A stretch of DNA of 64,000 bases from Massospora cicadina (Eukaryota > Entomophthoromycota > Entomophthoromycetes > Entomophthorales > Entomophthoraceae): positions 1 through 64,000 of the forward strand of contig JAKSZP010005578.1 of assembly GCA_022478985.1 (NCBI GenBank), in the 5' to 3' direction. The translations under genes and the position numbers were made by a program. Shown in pieces: positions 36,271-45,877 of this stretch. The stretch's first letter is position 1, and every line of letters starts with the position of its first letter. Below the pieces are notes generated by a model that worked only from the letters and a program-made list of their open reading frames with translations, was not told the DNA's origin and made no database searches.

Positions 36271-37079
36271 TGAAAGAGTTCCCTACAAGTGCAAAAATAT
36301 CTTTAAGATGAAGAAGAACCTGTTTAGCTTTGGACACTTTAGTCAACGTGGCTTTTAGGGCAATCAACTTTAATAGTAGTCTTTATACTATCATCGCCTC
36401 AGTTTATTTGATTCAGCTTTTCAACGCATTTTGTCAAGATCTTTGCAGTTAAATCAGGGAACTTAAGTGAGCTACAATATAAGTGGCACTGATTTTAACA
36501 ATAACAGAACCATTATTACAATATTCAAATTTTTGAATTTCGCCATTCATATTCAAAAATGATGTATCCTCAATGGCATTTTGTGCCATGTTAAGTCAGG
36601 TAGATGAGGTTGGAAATTAACTTTCTGTAGCATAAGCAAGCTGTACTCTAACCAAACAGGAGATAAACATAAATAATATCTGTTGGGAAACCCTTGCAGC
36701 AATATACACCTGTAAGCAGTTCCAAATATATATCCATGAAGTCCATTTCATTGTGAGTTATAATATTCCTTACTGAATTAGTTTCATAACTTAAAAAACC
36801 TAAAGGGAGGTTGGCCCATTGGCTTTAAAATTGCATGCATATGATTTTGAGATCGTGCACTAAGCAGGTATTATGCATCAAAATGAAATGGATTATAGCG
36901 GCTGCCTACCATCCTGGTTCTGCATAGTATGCAGATAGTTTATATGAAATGATGATTACTGGAGATATTCAAGACTAACAACCATAAATTAGCAAGCGTT
37001 GAACAAGGTAATGTAAATCACAACAGTGCTTAAGGATCAATTGTAAAAAGTTATTGAGGAAAATCCCTACTGTTTCAAG

Positions 37080-37680
37080 AGCCATCCAAACGCACTGCAA
37101 TTATCAATGCAGCTCATAGATAAACTGGACATTAGCCTACAGGAAGTTCTTGACCAGGTTCAATTGGAATACTACTGGGAATGCCTTTATTTTGACAATT
37201 CAGAATGTCTTGCTTGTTGTGAGATGTATCAGGCACATAAGCCCTTTAAGAAAGCCACCACCCTTCAGACAGTGAAGCCTGGGTTCGCGTGGCATACTAT
37301 ATCCATTGACATAGTTAGCCTTTGACCACAAGTACTGAGAAAAACTGATATGACCATGTGGCTAACAAATGCTTGACTCATTAGTTAAAGACACGTGCTT
37401 TGGCTAGAGTAGATGCCAGCACTGCCAAGTTTTCAATGGATTATTTTATTTATCAGCATGGCTGCCCTCAGATTATTCTAACAGACAATGTCAGCAATTT
37501 CAACACGCATGTCATTCCTAAGCTAGACTAGTTGATTGAAATATGAGGAGTACTGATGATGCCTTACCATACAAAAATTAATGGGATGATCAAAAGGGTA
37601 AATGGTACTCTGGCTACTATCCTAGAGAAGCTTGTTACTGGAAAACCTTCTAGCTAGGTAACATATTTATTGGAGGCAAC
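37080..37680 (+). pseudogene. Gy-E integrase remnant
   Basis: 37107-37325 is open: YYWECLYFDNSECLACCEMY is the HHCC zinc region (CLAC), and FAWHTISIDIVSL carries the first catalytic Asp. Further on, ILTDNVSNFNTHV has the second (TDN). The third motif reads NGMIKRVNGTL, so the catalytic Glu is replaced by Lys. Inactive. Confidence 0.6.
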
Positions 37681-38520
37681 TTTTGCTTATAATGTAAGCT
37701 ATTATGTGTCAATGGGTAAATCTCTTTCAAATTACTGTATGGCTGTTACGCTTGTTTGCACCCAATTTTATATTCACTCATGACTGTGTCTGGAAATGCC
37801 CCTACAATATTTGGAAAGCTTGATAAAAAGTTTTTATAGAGTTACAGTCGTCTGGCTATGCCATTATTCTCAAACAGAAGATTAAGGCTAAATGATATGA
37901 AGATGCAAAGTGTTCAGCTTTCCAACTTTAAAAATTGGTGATAGGGTTAGTTTATGTGCCACCCATAGCTTTAGACACTAAAATAAGTCCAATGTTCTCT
38001 GAGTTAGACCCTTTGAGGTCACTAATAAGTTGCCATTGGATGCTTATATGATTAAGGCTTTATCAATGGTCATATCATGAATAGGGCGCAATGTAATTTT
38101 TTAAAAGAGTTCAGATACCTATTTAAATCGACAATAAAAAGTTGTCATTTATTATGTTTTTATTATTTGTTTCATTTTTGTTGTACTAATAGCAAATTGT
38201 TAGATTTTTTAGGATGGCTTAAGTCATTGATGTTGTCAGCAGCGATTTTTGACCATTTTCTTTGAAGCTCAGCTGTCAATTTTGTCAGTTGAAAAGGCCG
38301 CCAGTTATTTTATCTTTTGGTTTTTCAGTGATGAGCACCACTAAATCTCAGTCTCTTGGTCCACCGCCTATAGGATGCAGGGAATTGTGCCAATGACCTA
38401 CCTGCCAGGTCAGTGATGATGTTCTACATTAAATTGGTAACGTGACTTTAGCTTTTTTATCTGAAAATTATTGCATAAGAAGAAAGTTGGAAAAAGATAA
38501 TCTGGTCAAGAAGGGGTTTG

Positions 38521-39275
38521 TGTTGGAATTTTAACTAGAGTATGCTTTTTCCAACATGTTCCAAAACTAGTGCTTTAATTAATCAGGGATGAATCCCCAT
38601 TTTTATTAATTAGTGTCAATGGCTTTGAGGCTTCTGAGGAGGAAGTTATACCTTAGCATTTAAGTATTCAGAGATATTTTGATAACTTTTAGGCTTCCAA
38701 TAAAGGAAAATCCAATTTAGCAATTATGTTGATCAGGAAAGTATTATAACTAATTTTATGATAAATTTTTCATGAGTTATCAGGCAAAAATCCCTTATAG
38801 CTTTTAGTTTACTAGAATTGCGGGTGAAATTGCTACAACTTTGGAATCAATTTGATGGTAGTTCTACCAATAGAATGTCAAATACAGAAAGTCATTGGAT
38901 AGTTGATAATCTATTCTCTGGCGACTGATGCCATGAATTTTTATGGGAAGAAATTTGTCTGCCATTTGTTTCCTAGGGTTTTAGGATTGCCAATAATTGA
39001 TGCAAATAATTTCTGATAGGATACATTAAACTGTTAGAAGTCACCTATATATATTTAAATTATAACCAACAAAGTTCTTGTTCTTGGTTGTACTTGATTT
39101 TCACTAGTATTTTTTTAGTTTAATAATGGCAACCGTTTTCTAAATATTTTTAAAACAAGGTCCCAGTTTACCTGAATTGTTATTGGCTCAGATTGCACTT
39201 CCTGCCATCAAACAGAAAGCTTTATAGATAAGCGTTAGAACCCTCACAAACCTGTGCAGTTGCCACTTCTCAACA
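38521..39275 (+). repeat. Gy-E 3' LTR
   Basis: 755 bp, TGTTGGAATTTTAAC...CTTCTCAACA, immediately after a polypurine tract. It aligns with the 5' LTR throughout. Confidence 0.85.
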
Positions 39276-39466
39276 ATTGAGTTTTTTATAAGTGCATGAA
39301 GGATGTTAAAGTGTTCCTGGGCATGGCTGGTTATTACCGCCAATTCATGACAAATTTTGAGAATGTTACCAAGCTGCTCATGAACATACTCAACAAGGGA
39401 GTTCTATTCAGTTGAGAACAGGAGCAATAATATGTCTTCACCCTGCTATGGAGGGAGCTAATGATA
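39276..39466 (+). pseudogene. Gy-D RT/RNase H junction
   Basis: DVKVFLGMAGYYRQFMTNFE is the highly conserved gypsy block after the RT thumb, followed by a KGVLFS-EQE remnant (usually F.W..E). The frame reaches the mariner at 39467 and continues in phase at 40052 when the mariner and one TA are removed. Confidence 0.7.
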
Positions 39467-40051
39467 CATACTGCATTCAAAAGTTTCGGGACTAATGCTA
39501 TTAAGGACACAACTTTTCAGATAAATGAAATTTTATTATTTTAACAATCAACATACATCCCTTCCCTCTCTATACAGATTTTAGATCGCTCATACAATCG
39601 TTGAAAGGCATGCGCATAGTTCTCCTTCAAAATTGCGTTTAAAACAGCTGTCACATTCTTCTGAATTGTCTCTACATTATCAAAACGCTTCCCCTTCAGT
39701 GCCACCTTCAGCTTAGGGAACAGAAAGTAGTCAGCCGGAGCCAAATCTGGTGAGTAGGGTGGATGATTAATCACTGTGACTGATTTTCCAGCGAGAAATT
39801 GTGAGACAATCAATGATGAGTGGACTGGAGCATTGTCATGCAGAAGAAACCACTCCCCTGATTGGTACATTTCTGGCCTAACCCTGCGAATTCTTTTCAA
39901 AAGGCGATCAAGTACCTCTTTGTAAAATGGTCCAGTTACAGTCTGGCCGGGTGGCAAGGGTTGTCACATAGTGTTCCAGCTGTGACACAGAGATAGCTCT
40001 ATCTGTATGTCTATAGCAGCATCAGTCCCAGGACTTTTTGAATTCACTGTG
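39467..40051 (-). mobile_element. mariner-family DNA transposon, internally deleted (585 bp)
   Basis: Flanked by TA at 39465-39466 and 40052-40053. Terminal inverted repeats are visible: the left reads ATTCAAAAGTTTCGGGACT (39475-39493) and the right, on the minus strand, ATTCAAAAAGTCCTGGGACT, both followed by a TGCT-containing block, about 21 of 26 matching. The outermost 8 bp also match loosely. Autonomous mariners are about 1.3 kb; this one lacks most of the 5' half of the transposase gene. Confidence 0.9.
39541..39957 (-). pseudogene. mariner transposase, C-terminal fragment
   Basis: 139 codons, open to a TAA at 39541-39543. It starts LPPGQTVTG in frame (TTG, so no true start) and carries FLLHDNAPVHSSL with catalytic Asp 2, then HPPYSPDLAPADYFLFPKLK. 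The third Asp is 35 residues after the second (34 between), the DD34D spacing of mariner. The DNA-binding HTH region and the first Asp are deleted. The sequence resembles arthropod mariners rather than the pogo/Fot1 types usual in fungi. It could only supply ends for mobilisation. Confidence 0.85.
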
Positions 40052-40053
40052 TA

Positions 40054-41600
40054 GTTCCAATACTGTTAAATCCAAATTTTGCAAAGACCTTCTATGTGAT
40101 ATAGACGTATGAGACATGGGTATGGGCGCCAATATACCACAGTTAGATGAAGAAGGAGTATACCATCTGGTTAATTTACTTAAAGACATTTATTAAATCA
40201 GAGTGCAACTACACAATTACAGAGAACAAGTGCTTATTAGTGATCAGAGCAGTACGCCATTTCTAACATTGTGTTTATGGTGTACACTTCAAGATTATTA
40301 AGGATCAAACCTCTCTGAGGTGGTTGATAGCATGAAGGATCATGACAAAATACTGGACAGATGGACAAACAGTTTTAAGCTACAACTTTGAGATTTTTAC
40401 TGGGCAGAAGAGAAGCGCCTAAACATGGATGCCTTATTGCAGTCGCCTTTCTTCCATTTGCAAGCCTATGATAGTGATAGGATCTATGAGCTTATTGAAA
40501 AGCCAGAAGATGAATAAAAATAAGAAGGCGATGTTTGTGAGAAGATATTAAGAGATGTTCCAGAATGACAAAATTCCAAGATGGACAGCTAGAGAAACAA
40601 GTACAGGAGAAATGGCTACCTTACATGAAGCCAAGAGAACAGATGGCCTGGTTATGGAAGGACACCACTAATAATCCATGGACAGATAAAGAAGATGTAC
40701 CAGTATCTCAAGGAGGGATACTACTGGGAGGCCATGTTAGAAAATCAGTCAGGCTTTGGAGCTGTGTGTTGAATGCGCCCAATACAAGCCTTTCCTAAAT
40801 AATTTTGATTGTCATCCTGTCCATACAAGTGCGCCATTTCATAACATTCTCATTGACATTGTTGGACCATTCCCAAAGTCATCAAGTGGGAATCACTTCA
40901 TAATTGTAGCAATAGATCACTTCACCAAGTGGACAGAAGTGATTTCAGTCAAGGCGTTCACTGCAAAAATTATTATGATTTTCTTTACCACCAGGTCATT
41001 ACATGCCACATATAGCCTCAGATACTCCTTTCCAACAATGATGGAACTTTATTTCAGATGTGTTGAGTTATCTGATGGACTTAGTAGGAATCAAACAACA
41101 GTTCACTACGCCTCATACACCATCTACCAATGGAAGCATGGAAATAGGCTTTGGAGTCCTCACTTCAATCTCAAAGAAGAATGTTGTTAACTACAGATCC
41201 AAATGAGATAACCTGTTGCCATTGGCCTTGTTTTTTTACCAGTTAAGCTACCACAGGACTATTGGTATGTCTTCATATAAAGCATTATATGGATGATAAG
41301 CCACATTAACATGATTATTAATTACAGTGATGGATGCAGATAGAGAGGATTTATCACATAGAAGATACCAGGAAGAGTTAATGTAGGTGTTATTTAAGAT
41401 TCTGCTGAATGTCAGCAGCAACATAATGAAGTAACTTAAGGAGAGTACCAAAGAGAGCGACCAAAGACCTAAGTTGCCCATATTTGAGTTGGGATGGAAG
41501 TTAATTATCTATCACATGCGCAGAGGACAACCTGATAAGTTTATAAACAATCTATATGGGACATGCAACTGTTGTCATGAGAAGTGTAACTTGGATTTCA
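40054..41600 (+). pseudogene. Gy-D RNase H, integrase and C-terminal segment
   Basis: RNase H remnants include a PILLNPNFAKTFYVI block (usually ending in TDAS) and, near 40254, HCVYGVHFKIIKDQTSLRWL. Integrase: YQYLKEGYYWEAML, CVECAQYKPF (zinc Cys pair), then HNILIDIVGPFPKSSSGNHF with the first catalytic Asp and IIVAIDHFTKWTEV. The second catalytic region is barely readable (NNDGTLF). Near 41490, FELGWKLIIYHMRRGQPDKF is the post-integrase domain. Frame changes and stops throughout. Confidence 0.6.
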
Positions 41601-41688
41601 TTAAATATGACACCACTTAAATTACACATAACTGAGTCCACGCTTGGCACTTAAAGTCTATCCCTAGGTCTCATATTGGGGAGGGCAA

Positions 41689-42120
41689 TGTTGGAAACGC
41701 CCAACTATAGAGGTTAATTATTTGAATTATGGAATAAAATCCCCATAACCCCCCCCAATTTAATAATGATAATGGTATTTATGATCTAGCTGTACAAAAC
41801 TAATATAGAGTCTAAACTAACTAAAAGAAAATCAAAATGTTTTCTTACAATTTAAAGCCTCTTTTATAGGCTTCATTAGGCCTAAAATCTATATTGACAT
41901 AGGATATTATATATCCTCAGAATAAACAAATACTTTACCAGCTGGTCACATGATTTCAGAGGACCTGAAAGTATAAATATTATTCCAGACTACTATGTGC
42001 ATGATGGAGCATATGAAGCCTCAGAGAACCCCCTTATATACCCTTGGGTTTGACTGCCAATTACAGGAGAATTCTAAAATTCCATCTGAAGAAATTACCC
42101 ATATCCAGTTATTCCCAATT
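41689..42120 (+). repeat. LTR-Z, 3' LTR of Gy-D
   Basis: Starts TGTTGGAAACGCCC after a polypurine tract. CAGCTGGTCACATGA, TATAAATA at 41972-41979 and CCTCAGAGAACCCCC match LTR-X and LTR-Y at equal spacing. The end is approximate. Confidence 0.65.
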
Positions 42121-42259
42121 TTTTGTTAGGACTTTATTATAAGTTCTAATTTTTCTTTTTTAATACAAAAGGAATTACCTGCATTGTCTTTTTTTTAGTA
42201 CTAGATGGTCCCAACCCAAGGGGGGATTCATCGATGTTTATTGAATTACGCCTGGGCTC

Positions 42260-45200
42260 CTAAGAGCCTGAGGCGAGGGAAGGGGAGGGAGGAGGCATCG
42301 AGAAAGGGAGGGGGTTTGCGCGCCAGAGCCATGCTGCAGTGACAACTGAGCGGGGGAGGGTTGGCGACATAGTGCAGACCTTCAGGGCCATCTCAAAGTG
42401 TACCTGAAAGTGGGTGATCATGTGTGGAAGGGTCCACACCTGCTGGTCAAAGGCAGCACGAAGGAAGGAGTTATGGATGGTCCAGATGGCTGTGGCATAG
42501 GCGAGGACACGGAGGGGTCAGTGGCAACCAGGCAATGTCTGCTCAAACATGAGGTCTTGCACAGGGTGTCCAGACCAGGGCTGAGCATGGAGGAGCGCGC
42601 GGGCCTTTGGCCAAAATGCGGCGACACCTGGACAGGTGAAAAAACGATGGAGGTGGGAGTCAATAGGCTCCACACAGCGGGGGCAGCTTCGGTGCTGGAA
42701 GGTAGGGCCAGTCCGGTCCCCTGTCCTGTATGAACATTGGAGCACTCTCCATAAGGTGTTGGACACCTTTTCTGACAGGATGGGGTGATAGACGTCCTTC
42801 CACAATTCCTTAAGGTCAAATCTCACGGAGGGAGGGAGGAGCTCAAGGAGTCTTAGGCGGATGGGAGGACGATTTTGGGGGTTGAGGCGAGTTGTGACAA
42901 CTTGTCCATTGTGCACAATTGCATGGCGACGTGGGCTGAGGCCAGGGCCTTCCCTTCTGTATGGGAAGGCATGGTGGATCCGCGCGCCTACTCGTTTCAG
43001 GGCAAGGAGAGCCTGGTTCCAGTAGGGGGATGAGGATGGTTTTAGGCGATGGCCTGGGTGGTTTGTGAGCCACTCCCCTAATGAGGTCAGAGATGCTCTA
43101 GGAAGACCCAGAGCTGCTGACACTGACTGGCGGAGGGCGGGCGCCCATTGGGGCATGGGGGTCGCGTCCCAGCAGACAATCGGCCATAGGAACTTCAGGA
43201 AGATTGTGGTGGCGTGGGATCGCGTGTCCAGAAGCCCTAGGCCCCCTTCATTGCAGGGTCGGGCAATGGTTGAGAGGGCTATTGGTGGATGGTTTGAGCC
43301 CCAGATCCAACAGCGGAGGAGTACATTGAGCCGCGTATAAAAGGCATCTGTGAATGGGCATACGTGCGCTAGGAACCAGACTTTGGAGAGGAGGAACACA
43401 TTGGCCATCAGAGTTCGACCCTGGGGGGTGATGTGCCGCCGGTTCCAGCTGGCAATCCTGGAGTTAACTGCTGCAAGGAGCAAGTCCTCATTGTCTTTTA
43501 GCGCAACTCCTTGTTGGTTGGTGAGAACGCCCAGGTGACGGAAGGTACCGCGCTCAGGTTCAATACCAAATGGTGGGGGGAAGGTGGGGGAGCCGACCTG
43601 TACAACTGTTGTCTTGGAGGTGTTGACCATGGCGTTGGACGCCTTGGTGTACCTCTCAATGGTCACAGCAGCGAGGGCAACATCCCCAGGGCAGCCAAAT
43701 GCAATGGCAGTGTCATCTGCAAATGCCATGGTGCGTGTGGGGGCTTTACCTGGGACCAGAATCCCTGTTAGCTTGTCCTGTAAGGAGGCCAAGAGGGGGT
43801 CAAGGGTGATGTTAAAAAGGATAGGGCTCAGGGGGTCCCCTTGCCGGAGACCTTGTCCAACTGGTACTGCCACTGTAAAACCCATTGGCGCCAGGACTCT
43901 GGTGTGGAGCTGGTCATAGAGCGATGATATCCAGCGCCTAGCTGCGGGTGGGAGATGGAAGCGGGCCAGGGAAGCATCAATATACTTCCAAGCTACCCGA
44001 TCATATGCTTTCTCCATATCCAGGAGAGCCACAAAGCCATTCACCTTACGAGAGTTAGCAGTCAAAGTCACGTGAAGGTCATTATAGTTGTCCCATAACG
44101 ACCTCCCCGGAATAAAACCGTACTGGGATGGGGAGAGGCGAGGTGACACCCATTTTATGATGCGGTTGGCCAGAAGCTTCGTGAAGAGCTTGTGGTCTGT
44201 GTTGATCAACGCTATGGGGCGCCAGTTCACCAGGTTCTCAAGGTCTGACTTCTTGTGAATGAGGGTCGTGATTGAGCCTCTGGAGTCGGGGAGGACCTCG
44301 CCATTCACCAAGAGTGCAGCGAAGAGGTCGCGGAGGGTTCTGGCTATCACTGCAGGTTCCAGAAGGTACACCTCAAAGGGTATTCCATCTGGGCCTGGGG
44401 CTTTAAGCCGTGGGGATTTCAGAAGGGTTTCCATCACCTCCTGGATGGAAATAGGCGCCAGTAGAGCCTCATCAGCCCGTGGGTCAATGGGCGGCTCTGG
44501 AGCCCGCCACAGGAAGTCTTGGATGTCCGATGGGTCCACCTGGGTGGCATGGAAGAGGCTGGAGTAGAAGCGGTGTAGTTCCTGCGTGATTTCCTCCTTA
44601 TCTGAAGTGGTTGTAGTACCAATCTTCAGTGCAGTAGAATCCTGCGTTGTTGTTCGGGCTTTCTGTTTCTGAAAGAAGAAGCGGGTGGGGCGTTCCCATT
44701 GAGCATAGTAACGAGATGTTGTAAAGTTTGCTGCCCGTTCTTCCTGCAGTGTGAGCTCCAAGCGGAGTGCTTCCTGCGCCGCTTCCCAGTCTTCCAACCA
44801 TCTGGGAGAGGGCGAAGGCTGGCAGTTTCGCTCTAGATGTCTGATTCTGGCTTCCGCCCTTTTGACTCTGGCGCGAGCTGCAGTCATCTGGGCTTTGGCA
44901 CAGTTGTAAGCAACGCGGGTGATGCCCTCCTTGGTCACCGCCCATCTAGCCTTGTGGTCAAGCAGGTGGGGTGGGGGGAGGTGAGAGTCTCCCGGATGGT
45001 CATAGACAGCTTCTCCTTAGTGAAGGGGTTGTTGAGAAGAGCTGGGGCAACCCTAGGCCAGAACCTACGCGACGGTGTAAGTGTGGTGGTGAGGACAACG
45101 GTGAGTGACCTGTAATCACTCAGATGGTTGTCACGAGAGATGGGAGAGGAGACGCGGCCAATTAGCAGGGGGCCAATCAGTGCCATATCTATGCGTGACG

Positions 45201-45790
45201 CTGACTGGAAAGCTCCTCCATCATACTGGATCCTAGTCATGCAACCTAGGCCAGACGCGGAGGGTGGAAGCGCATCTATAAAGCCACTCAGGCGAAGGAA
45301 ATCCTGGAGGCAACTTGATCCAGGGCGTTCCTTTGCTGCAGGGGGTAAGAGTCAAGGACGCGACTTATGGTTGTGTTGAAATCTCCTAAGAGGACTGTAT
45401 TCCGTGGGAGATTGAGTTGGAGGAGCTCTTCCAAGAGCTGATTTTGCTCTGACCTGCATTAGGCAGGTAGATGCTTGCAGCGAAGAAGGAGAAGTCAGGA
45501 GTGGTGAGTTTGGCCAGTATGAGGCGGCCACCTAGATATTGTGAAAAAGAATGGGTTTTAACCCGGGGATTCAAAACAATAAGGGCGGCATGGTTTGTCC
45601 AGAAGGAGTTGCCTCCAAACTGTTCATTCCATGAAGATTGTTCGTGGGGGAGGATATGGGGCTCCTGGACAGCAGCGATGTCAATTTGTGCTGACCTGAA
45701 GTTTTGGAGGAGGCGGGCTCTCCGCTTAAAATCCCGCAACCCATTTGCGTTGATGGATTGCAGGGCCAGGGTGCTGCCATGGGGACTCAT
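42260..45790 (-). pseudogene. LINE-B ORF2 (EN-RT), nearly intact RT
   Basis: Start MSPHGSTLALQSINANGL at 45790. Endonuclease blocks: VQEPHI, GDFNTT, SRIDMALIG and LSDYRSL (where other LINEs have SDH). Three frameshifts lie in EN (about 45440, 45310 and 44950). From about 44935 one frame is open to 42518: KAPGPDGIPFEVY, NWRPIALINTDHKLFTKLLA, LDMEKAYDRVAW, QGDPLSPILFNITLDPL and FADD at 43723-43712. The zinc motif CPRCVEPIDSHLHRFFTC follows. A TGA at 42518-42520 truncates the conserved tail (AIWTIHNSFL), which stays open to TAG at 42260. No RNase H. Confidence 0.9.
42518..44938 (-). CDS. 806-codon open RT segment of LINE-B ORF2
   Basis: The longest uninterrupted frame in the window. It covers the EN-RT linker (coiled-coil-like KAQMTAARARVKRAEARIRH), the complete RT with all catalytic residues (YDRVAW region Asp and FADD), the thumb and a C-terminal zinc region. 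The first codon of the open segment is GTG after a frameshift, so it is not a natural start: the true ORF2 starts at 45790. If translated alone it would lack the endonuclease. Confidence 0.8.
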   Translation of the reverse strand: MTKEGITRVAYNCAKAQMTAARARVKRAEARIRHLERNCQPSPSPRWLEDWEAAQEALRLELTLQEERAANFTTSRYYAQWERPTRFFFQKQKARTTTQDSTALKIGTTTTSDKEEITQELHRFYSSLFHATQVDPSDIQDFLWRAPEPPIDPRADEALLAPISIQEVMETLLKSPRLKAPGPDGIPFEVYLLEPAVIARTLRDLFAALLVNGEVLPDSRGSITTLIHKKSDLENLVNWRPIALINTDHKLFTKLLANRIIKWVSPRLSPSQYGFIPGRSLWDNYNDLHVTLTANSRKVNGFVALLDMEKAYDRVAWKYIDASLARFHLPPAARRWISSLYDQLHTRVLAPMGFTVAVPVGQGLRQGDPLSPILFNITLDPLLASLQDKLTGILVPGKAPTRTMAFADDTAIAFGCPGDVALAAVTIERYTKASNAMVNTSKTTVVQVGSPTFPPPFGIEPERGTFRHLGVLTNQQGVALKDNEDLLLAAVNSRIASWNRRHITPQGRTLMANVFLLSKVWFLAHVCPFTDAFYTRLNVLLRCWIWGSNHPPIALSTIARPCNEGGLGLLDTRSHATTIFLKFLWPIVCWDATPMPQWAPALRQSVSAALGLPRASLTSLGEWLTNHPGHRLKPSSSPYWNQALLALKRVGARIHHAFPYRREGPGLSPRRHAIVHNGQVVTTRLNPQNRPPIRLRLLELLPPSVRFDLKELWKDVYHPILSEKVSNTLWRVLQCSYRTGDRTGPTFQHRSCPRCVEPIDSHLHRFFTCPGVAAFWPKARALLHAQPWSGHPVQDLMFEQTLPGCH

Positions 45791-45877
45791 AGCTGTTCCC
45801 CTCCATGTCCTGGGGGGTTGCCAGCGCTTAAACCTGCTGCTGTGAGGCGGCTAGTTTTGAGTCCTTTAGCTTGACTA

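Larger units (their letters stand above)
31089..39275 (+). mobile_element. Gy-E: complete but decayed Ty3/gypsy nested in Gy-D RT
   Basis: 8.2 kb with two similar LTRs (31089-31852 and 38521-39275) and a 6.67 kb interior. PBS TGGTGCTCATTACAGG starts at 31855 and the polypurine tract AAGAAGGGGTTTG ends at 38520. Gag, protease, RT and integrase remnants appear in gypsy order. The insertion splits Gy-D between an RT segment and the following DVKVFLGMAGYYRQF block. The five bases outside (ATTAG left, ATTGA right) are not an exact TSD. Confidence 0.8.
23191..42120 (+). mobile_element. Gy-D: outer Ty3/gypsy element split by three later insertions
   Basis: Gag (24188-24882), knuckle (about 29038-29093), protease (29521-29570), RT (30505-31088), the RT/RNase H junction (39276-39466), RNase H (40054-40560), integrase (about 40690-41200) and post-integrase segment (about 41460-41580) are collinear once the tiny-core LTR element (24888-28956), Gy-E (31089-39275) and the mariner (39467-40051) are removed. 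The order is gypsy type. A polypurine tract (TTGGGGAGGGCAA) precedes LTR-Z at 41689. Many stops indicate great age. Confidence 0.65.

Noticed and set aside
31084..39280. ATTAG/ATTGA as the TSD of Gy-E
   Set aside because: Only three of five bases agree. The nested position is supported by Gy-D domain continuity, not by this repeat.
44259..44567. Plus-strand 102-codon frame in LINE-B
   Set aside because: It is antisense to the intact RT frame and has no family signature.
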